From assembly GCA_015067765.1 (NCBI GenBank), contig SVLV01000011.1, forward strand, positions 1 through 45,324: 45,324 bases of DNA, in the 5' to 3' direction. Shown one piece after another: positions 40,858 to 45,324 of the stretch. Origin of the DNA: Oscillospiraceae bacterium (GTDB lineage Bacteria > Bacillota > Clostridia > Oscillospirales > Oscillospiraceae). Positions within the stretch are counted from its first letter, which is position 1. Every line of letters begins with the position of its first letter. The notes beneath the pieces are model-generated. The model was given only the letters and a program-made list of their open reading frames with translations. It did not search any database and was not told the origin of the DNA. The position numbers and the translations under genes are program-made.

Positions 40858-42507
40858 ATGGAACAGACCAAATGGTATAAGGACCGGGTATTCTATCAGA
40901 TCTGGCCCCGCAGCTTCAAGGACGGCAACGGGGACGGTATGGGCGACCTGTGGGGCGTATGCGAGAAGCTGGAGTATATCAAGTCCCTGGGCTGCGACGG
41001 CATCTGGTTCTCCCCCATCTACCCCTCCCCCGGCGCTGACTGCGGCTATGACATTGCCGATTACATGGATATCGCCCCGGAGTTCGGCGGTATGGAGGCT
41101 TTTCAGGCCATGCTGAAGCGTGCCAAGGAGCTGGACATCAAGGTGCTGATGGACCTGGTGGTGAACCACACCAGTGACGAGCACGAGTGGTTTCAGAAGA
41201 GCCGTCAGCGCATAGAACCCTATACCGATTACTACATCTGGCGTCCCGCCCGCCCGGACGGAAAGCTGCCCAACAACTGGGACAGCAACTTCGAGGGCAA
41301 GGCATGGACCTGGGATGAGGTCCGCGGCGAGTATTATCTGCATCTGTTCGCCGTGAAGCAGCCGGACCTCAATATGGACAATCCTCTGGTCCGGGAGGAA
41401 GTGAAGAAGATCCTGAAGTTCTGGCTGGACATGGGCGTGGATGGGTTCCGGGAGGATGTGATCACCTACATCTCCAAGAAAGAGGGTCTGCCCAACGACC
41501 ACCTGTTCCCCATCTACAAGGGCATGCCCAACTACAACCACGGCCCCCATGTCCACGAGTACCTGATGGAGTTTAAGCAGGATGTCCTGCAGCACTATGA
41601 CTGCATGACGCTGGCCGAGGCACCACTGGTCTCCCCCAAAAAGGCGCTGACCTATATCGCCGAGGACGAGACCGGCCAGATGGACATGATGATCCAGTTC
41701 CAGTGCCAGTGTGCCGACTGCCTCTTCACCGACTATCTGCCCACTAAATTCTCCCTGCGGAAGATGAAGCGGGCTTTCTCCTCCTGGCAGCACAAGCTGC
41801 GGGGCAAGGCCTGGAACATGCTGTATCTGGAAAATCACGACCACCCCCGCATCCTGCCCCGGTACGGCAGTCTGGACTACTGGAAGCAGAGCGGCAAAAC
41901 ACTGGCCGCCAGCTATCTGTTCCTGCAGGGCACCCCCTTCCTGTATCAGGGACAGGAGATCGGTATGGTCAACTGGGAGCCCTCCGATCCGGAGATGTAT
42001 GAGGATGTGCAGACCCGCTACAATTACGCCCACTCCAACCTCAACAAGCCTCTGGATGTACGGCTGAAGAAGATGTGGCGCTCCTCCCGCGACTCCGCCC
42101 GCACTCCCGTCCAGTGGGATAACACCGCCAACGCCGGCTTCACCACCGGAACACCCTGGTTTTATGTCAACGAAAACTATCCCTCCATCAATGTAGCGCA
42201 GCAGGAGCAGGATCCTGATTCCATCCTCCACTTCTACCGCAAAGCCATCGCCCTGCGCAAGCGCCTGCCGGTGGTGAAGGAGGGCGAATACCGGGAACAC
42301 TTCCCCCTCAGCTCCACCCAGTATGTCTACAGCCGGCAGATGCCGGGGGAGAAGCTGCTGGTGGTCTGCTCCTTCACCGGAAAGGTTACCCCCCTGCGCA
42401 TCCCCAAAGGCTTCGACCTCAGCCACGCAGAGGTGGTCCTGCAGAACTATCCCGATGCCTCTGCTGCCACCCTGCAGCCCTATGAGTGCCGGGTATACCT
42501 GTGGTAG
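40858..42507 (+). CDS. GH13 alpha-glucosidase (oligo-1,6-glucosidase type)
   Basis: A 549-residue family 13 glycoside hydrolase. The (beta/alpha)8 barrel shows the family motifs VVNH (101-104), GFREDVI with nucleophile Asp200, acid/base Glu254 (TLAEAP), and ENHDHPR with Asp328. Valine at 201 immediately after the nucleophile is the residue found in oligo-1,6-glucosidases, whereas alpha-1,4-preferring enzymes mostly have Ala or Thr, so alpha-1,6 linkages (isomaltose, isomaltulose) are the favoured guess. A C-terminal beta domain follows from about residue 470. No signal peptide, so it is cytosolic. The ATG at 40858 follows AAAGGAG by 8 nt. Divergent from the GH1 operon and possibly under the same regulator. 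Confidence 0.94.
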   Translation: MEQTKWYKDRVFYQIWPRSFKDGNGDGMGDLWGVCEKLEYIKSLGCDGIWFSPIYPSPGADCGYDIADYMDIAPEFGGMEAFQAMLKRAKELDIKVLMDLVVNHTSDEHEWFQKSRQRIEPYTDYYIWRPARPDGKLPNNWDSNFEGKAWTWDEVRGEYYLHLFAVKQPDLNMDNPLVREEVKKILKFWLDMGVDGFREDVITYISKKEGLPNDHLFPIYKGMPNYNHGPHVHEYLMEFKQDVLQHYDCMTLAEAPLVSPKKALTYIAEDETGQMDMMIQFQCQCADCLFTDYLPTKFSLRKMKRAFSSWQHKLRGKAWNMLYLENHDHPRILPRYGSLDYWKQSGKTLAASYLFLQGTPFLYQGQEIGMVNWEPSDPEMYEDVQTRYNYAHSNLNKPLDVRLKKMWRSSRDSARTPVQWDNTANAGFTTGTPWFYVNENYPSINVAQQEQDPDSILHFYRKAIALRKRLPVVKEGEYREHFPLSSTQYVYSRQMPGEKLLVVCSFTGKVTPLRIPKGFDLSHAEVVLQNYPDASAATLQPYECRVYLW

Positions 42508-42522
42508 GATTGATCAAAAAAG

Positions 42523-42556
42523 AAACGCACATCGGCTCTGCCGATGTGCGTTTTTC
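42523..42556. terminator. Bidirectional terminator after the GH13 gene
   Basis: A perfect 14-bp stem AAACGCACATCGGC / GCCGATGTGCGTTT with a TCT loop, flanked by A-run and T-run, between convergent genes. Confidence 0.9.
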
Positions 42557-42562
42557 TGTTTC

Positions 42563-42799
42563 TTATGCCAGTATGGAAAACAGCTCCCGCAGAATGCTGA
42601 TCACCTCTGCCGAGTGACGCTTTGCCTCCATGTGGGCGCTGGCCTCCCCGTAGATCTCAAAGCAGCAATCCACCGCGTCATCGAAGGAGATGTTGCCGGA
42701 ATGGGCTGCCTGTCTTCTGTACTCCCCGTTGATCCTGACACACCGGGCCACCATACTGTTGGGATCGTTGGGCTTGGCGAAGGCCGCGATGGGAACCAT
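42563..42799 (-). CDS. Uncharacterised 78-residue protein
   Basis: A small soluble protein of unknown family. It has no signal peptide or membrane helix and contains two adjacent cysteines (DAVDCCFEIYG) near the middle, a basic region (RRQAAHSG) before it, and a helical C-terminus. The start at 42799 follows AGGAGGA at 5 nt, a strong translation signal for so short a gene; a longer frame upstream has no such site and runs through hydrophobic AT-rich sequence. It converges with the GH13 gene across a bidirectional terminator and is divergent from the AbgT gene. Real gene probable because of its ribosome binding site and coding-like composition; function unknown. Confidence 0.6.
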   Translation of the reverse strand: MVPIAAFAKPNDPNSMVARCVRINGEYRRQAAHSGNISFDDAVDCCFEIYGEASAHMEAKRHSAEVISILRELFSILA

Positions 42800-42890
42800 T
42801 CCCTTCCTCCTATTTTTCTTTAAAAGAAACTTTTTCTCCTCATTTTGGATGGAAAGTTGCATTTTAGGGCAAAAATAATGAAAAAATAGA

Positions 42891-42919
42891 TTGATTGCTG
42901 CGGCAAGAAATGGTATAAT
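42891..42919 (+). promoter_or_regulatory. Sigma-A promoter for the AbgT transporter gene
   Basis: TTGATT (42891-42896) and TATAAT (42914-42919) with a 17-nt spacer, about 70 nt before the start codon. Confidence 0.75.
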
Positions 42920-42987
42920 CCCCCATGTTGCGCCCTTATCCTTTCCCTGGCGCAGCACTGTCAAACACAAAGAAAAGGAGTATTTCC

Positions 42988-44544
42988 ATGTCCAACACCC
43001 CCGAGAAAAAGACTACCTGGCTGTCCCGCTGCCTCAACAGTATTGAGCGCATCGGCAATGCCCTGCCCCATCCTGTTACCCTGTTCGCCCTTTTTGCCCT
43101 GGCCATTGTGCTGATCTCTGCCGTCTGCGCAGCGCTGGGCGTTTCCGCTACCGGCAATCTGGTCAGCAACGGCGAGCTGAAGGAGACCACGGTCACCGTT
43201 GTCAGCCTGCTGACCAAGGACGGTCTGAAGTACATGTTCACCAGTGCCGTCAACAACTTCACCACCTATGCTCCTCTGGGCATGGTGCTGGTGGCCATGC
43301 TGGGTGTCGGTGTGGCGGAGAAATCCGGCATGATCGACACGCTGCTCAAGAGTGCCGTCCGCATCACCCCCGCCAGGCTGCTGACCCCCATGATCGTCTT
43401 CCTCGGCGTCATGTCCAACATCGCCTCCGATGCCGGCTATGTCATCCTGATCCCTCTGGGTGCTATGATGTTCCACGCCTGCGGCCGTCATCCCATTGCC
43501 GGTCTGGCCGCTGCCTTTGCCGGTGTGTCCGGCGGTTTCTCTGCCAACCTGCTGGTAGGTACGCTGGATCCCATGCTGGGCGGCATCACTCAGGCCGCCG
43601 TGGAGATTCTGGATTCTGTCTATCGGGTACAGATCATGGGCAACTATTTCTTCCTGTTTGCCTCCACCTTCCTGATCACCATTCTGGGTACTGTCATCAC
43701 CGAGAAGGTGGTGGAGCCCCGTCTGGGTAAGTTCACCGGCACGGTGGAGGGGGAGGACCTTTCCATTGCAGAAGTCACCCCTCAGCAGAAGAAAGGTCTG
43801 CGCAATGCCGGCATCGCTGCGCTGATCTTCGTGGCAGTGATCGTGGCCTGCTGCATCCCCGCCGACTCCTTCTTCCGCAACGAGGCCGGCGAGCTGCTGG
43901 GCGCTACCCCGCTGGTCAACAGCCTGATCGTGCTGATCGCTCTGCTGTTCTTCCTGCCCGGTGTGGTCTACGGTCTGACCACCGGCAAGTTCAAGAACGA
44001 CAAGGATGTGGCCGGTGCCCTGTCCGCCTCCATGGCTGATATGGGTTCCTTCCTGGCCCTGGCTTTCGTTTCCTCCCAGTTTATCAATTATTTCTCCTAC
44101 ACCAATCTGGGCACCATCATCGCCCTGAACGGTGCATCCTTCTTCAAGTCCATTGACATCGGTCTGATCCCGCTGATCATCATCTTTGTTCTGTTCACCG
44201 CTTTCATGAATCTGTTCATGGGCTCCGCCTCCGCCAAGTGGAACATTCTGGCCCCTGTGTTTGTGCCCATGTTCATGCTGCTGGGCTACAGCCCCGAGCT
44301 GTGCCAGCTGGCTTACCGCGTGGGCGACAGCTGCACCAACATCATCACCCCCCTGATGACCTACTATGCGGTGATCATCATCTTCGCCCAGAAGTATGAT
44401 AAGAAAGCCGGTATCGGCACGGTTACCGCCACCATGCTGCCCTACTCTGTCGCATTCCTGGTCTGCTGGATCGTCATGCTGGTGGTCTGGCTGCTGGTGG
44501 GTCTGCCCATCGGCCCCAACACCCCCCTGTTCTACCCCGCATAA
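42988..44544 (+). CDS. abgT: AbgT-family transporter (p-aminobenzoyl-glutamate type)
   Basis: A 518-residue membrane protein with about 12 helices. AbgT-family features are the N-terminal RIGNALPHPVTLFALFALAI segment (about 22-41), SNIASDAGYVILIPLGAMMF (about 144-163), and the re-entrant loop regions SANLLVGTLDPMLGGIT and MNLFMGSASAKWNILAPVFVPM. Known members import p-aminobenzoyl-glutamate, a folate breakdown product, or export sulfonamides. Here no aminobenzoyl-glutamate hydrolase gene (abgAB) is adjacent, so the substrate is unproven. The ATG at 42988 follows AAAAGGAG. Own promoter and terminator. Confidence 0.93.
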   Translation: MSNTPEKKTTWLSRCLNSIERIGNALPHPVTLFALFALAIVLISAVCAALGVSATGNLVSNGELKETTVTVVSLLTKDGLKYMFTSAVNNFTTYAPLGMVLVAMLGVGVAEKSGMIDTLLKSAVRITPARLLTPMIVFLGVMSNIASDAGYVILIPLGAMMFHACGRHPIAGLAAAFAGVSGGFSANLLVGTLDPMLGGITQAAVEILDSVYRVQIMGNYFFLFASTFLITILGTVITEKVVEPRLGKFTGTVEGEDLSIAEVTPQQKKGLRNAGIAALIFVAVIVACCIPADSFFRNEAGELLGATPLVNSLIVLIALLFFLPGVVYGLTTGKFKNDKDVAGALSASMADMGSFLALAFVSSQFINYFSYTNLGTIIALNGASFFKSIDIGLIPLIIIFVLFTAFMNLFMGSASAKWNILAPVFVPMFMLLGYSPELCQLAYRVGDSCTNIITPLMTYYAVIIIFAQKYDKKAGIGTVTATMLPYSVAFLVCWIVMLVVWLLVGLPIGPNTPLFYPA

Positions 44545-44550
44545 ATCACA

Positions 44551-44585
44551 AACGCCCGAAGGAAGTCCCTTCGGGCGTTGTTTTT
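44551..44585 (+). terminator. Rho-independent terminator of the AbgT gene
   Basis: A 12-bp stem AACGCCCGAAGG / CCTTCGGGCGTT with an AGTC-type loop, followed by GTTTTT. Confidence 0.92.
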
Positions 44586-44623
44586 CGTCGCCGGGCTGAC
44601 ACCGCACCAATCCGCCGCATTAA

Positions 44624-44663
44624 GAAAAAGGCCTATGGCACAGATTGTGTCATAGGCCTTTTG
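44624..44663. terminator. Hairpin AAAAGGCCTATG / CATAGGCCTTTT
   Basis: Inverted repeat of at least 12 bp with an inner CACA/TGTG extension, flanked by A-run and T-run. It looks like a bidirectional terminator at the left edge of the scar region. Confidence 0.6.
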
Positions 44664-44871
44664 TATACTTAGTCGATAGGCTTCATGGTTGGGATTTTAG
44701 ACTCAGTTTTTTGCATTTCTTATCCTATGCAGAAAAACTATCCTTTTCCCGCAGATTCCAGTGACCTTTTTCTTGTTATGGTCGCATACCTTTACCATCA
44801 TCCCCAAACCCATTTTGTGGTTTGGAGAAGATTTTGGAGAATTGGAGAATTTTCCAAAACACCGCGGCAGG

Positions 44872-44914
44872 GTGTATTTTGTAAAGGAAGGTTTTTCCCC
44901 TTCACAAAATACAC
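44872..44914. repeat. Long inverted repeat upstream of the tnpV remnant
   Basis: GTGTATTTTGT (44872-44882) and ACAAAATACAC (44904-44914) form a perfect 11-bp stem, extended by AAGG/CCTT inside. It could be a regulatory RNA structure of the element. Confidence 0.55.
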
Positions 44915-44946
44915 ATGACTGCGGCTCATTTGTGGCAAAGTGAAAA

Positions 44947-44985
44947 GCGGTTATGGGAAAGGAGTATCATTCCGTAAGTAACCGC
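44947..44985. repeat. Inverted repeat in the tnpV leader
   Basis: GCGGTTA (44947-44953) and TAACCGC (44979-44985) form a perfect 7-bp stem just upstream of the tnpV start. Confidence 0.4.
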
Positions 44986-45010
44986 AACTGAAGCTACGAA
45001 AGGAGCCAAT

Positions 45011-45052
45011 ATGAAATCTTCATACGAAGAATTGGGCGGTACATATCGGCAA
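45011..45052 (+). pseudogene. Truncated tnpV start (transposon-encoded TnpV-like)
   Basis: An AGGAG site at about 45001 is followed by an ATG whose first 14 codons read MKSSYEELGGTYRQ, which matches the N-terminus of TnpV-type proteins found in clostridial mobile elements. After that the homology stops and the frame passes into the opposite-strand surface-protein gene. It is therefore a 5' fragment only, marking an old insertion or deletion. The match is from memory of the family, not a search. Confidence 0.65.
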
Positions 45053-45103
45053 ACCAAAAGATGCAAAACCTCTTTTTCGTTATACAATCGCGTTCAGTTC
45101 GTA

Positions 45104-45324
45104 TTATCTTGCATGTCTTCTCTTGGCATCCAGCAGAAGAACTGCAATACCGAAGATGCTCAAGGTCATACAAGCAATCCTGAATGCAGGCTGGAAGCTG
45201 TCACCGGTTGCCGGAGTCTCAGCGGGAGGTGTGTTCACCACATCTGTGTAAACCAATGCGTAGGTGGAGAACCGGTCTGTCTGGAAGGACAATGTCTTGG
45301 CATTCGCATCAAACACCGGGGTAA
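45104..45324 (-). CDS. C-terminus of a cell-wall-anchored surface protein (partial)
   Basis: Only the last about 73 residues are in the window; the gene continues beyond the right edge. The visible part ends an extracellular domain (FDANAKTLSFQTDRFSTYALVY, typical of the last beta domain of large clostridial surface proteins), followed by a Pro/Thr linker with the sortase-like motif TPATGD, a hydrophobic helix (about 17 residues) and a basic KRRHAR tail. This is the standard layout of a cell-wall sorting signal, with a variant motif instead of LPxTG. The gene's upstream domains, and so its ligand, are unknown. It is adjacent to the mobile-element scar. Confidence 0.75.
   Translation of the reverse strand, partial: TPVFDANAKTLSFQTDRFSTYALVYTDVVNTPPAETPATGDSFQPAFRIACMTLSIFGIAVLLLDAKRRHAR

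Larger units (their letters stand above)
44589..45103. mobile_element. Probable mobile-element scar
   Basis: About 515 bases with lower GC than the neighbours, no full-length gene, several strong hairpins and a truncated tnpV start (see separate entries). It has no intact transposase and no terminal repeats that I can pair. It lies between a complete housekeeping transporter and a surface-protein gene, so it looks like a decayed insertion or the edge of an element. Confidence 0.5.

Noticed and set aside
42961-44610. A 549-codon minus-strand frame opposite the AbgT gene
   Set aside because: Antisense shadow, Gly/Gln/His/Asp-rich; contradicts the AbgT protein with its promoter and ribosome binding site.
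44685-44943. Two overlapping plus-strand frames of 60-77 codons in the scar region
   Set aside because: No ribosome binding site, overlapping different frames, and one runs through the 11-bp hairpin; not enough to call genes.

Overview
The window looks like chromosomal DNA of a Gram-positive, spore-forming, anaerobic gut bacterium of the Clostridia, most likely Oscillospirales/Oscillospiraceae (Flavonifractor-Oscillibacter-like). The reasons are a SpoVT-type sporulation regulator, a T-box leader on thrS, AGGAGG-type ribosome binding sites before nearly every gene, strong sigma-A promoters, paired YloU/YloV-FakA genes, a membrane pyrophosphatase, a TAXI-TRAP transporter and GC-rich coding DNA broken by AT-rich intergenic stretches. 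The taxonomic placement is inference; there is no rRNA here.

Layout. 1-600: a spoVT gene whose first codons have been replaced by foreign-looking AT-rich sequence. 640-3580 (-): xpaC-telA-TPM envelope/stress operon. 3690-6490 (-): metallo-beta-lactamase-fold hydrolase, then a K+-dependent-type membrane pyrophosphatase. 6490-6995: AT-rich divergent regulatory region. 6995-8017 (+): FMN alpha-hydroxy-acid oxidase-like enzyme with an unusual cysteine cluster. 8071-11219 (-): TAXI-TRAP transporter (lipoprotein plus fused permease). 11583-13690 (-): thrS with a complete T-box leader. 13707-16967 (-): HAD phosphatase, APC permease, YchF. 17178-20256: DUF1461-type membrane protein (-) and a 16-repeat Sel1 membrane-anchored protein (+). 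20307-21620 (-): HtrA protease. 21820-24371 (+): COG2509 flavoprotein translationally coupled to a 2-hydroxyacid dehydrogenase. 24513-26552 (+): Asp23/YloU-like protein and FakA. 26604-28347 (-): two-component system. 28509-31923 (+): DegV/FakB, PutP, small alarmone synthetase. 31972-35726 (-): small export protein, Na/Pi cotransporter with a candidate Pho box, MTA/SAH-deaminase-type amidohydrolase. 35852-40729 (-): GPH sugar symporter, GH36 alpha-galactosidase and GH1 beta-glucosidase operon, divergent from a GH13 alpha-glucosidase at 40858-42507 (+). 42563-42799 (-): orphan 78-residue protein. 42988-44544 (+): AbgT transporter. 44590-45324: mobile-element scar with a TnpV remnant and the C-terminus of a cell-wall-anchored surface protein that runs off the window.

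How the genes work together. Most of the window is housekeeping and nutrient acquisition. The glycosidase block would degrade alpha-galactosides, beta-glucosides and alpha-1,6-glucosides taken up by the GPH symporter, under what looks like a shared divergent operator. Many transporters are of families that are often Na+-coupled (PutP, NptA, GPH, AbgT, TRAP), and the pyrophosphatase has the K+-dependent signature that includes Na+ pumps. FakA and a DegV/FakB protein could form a fatty acid kinase. I found no clear new defence or mobile system. The most unusual items are the altered spoVT 5' end, the cysteine-cluster oxidase, the divergent glycosidase operator, the Pho-box-like repeat, the long Sel1 protein and the mobile-element scar at the right end.
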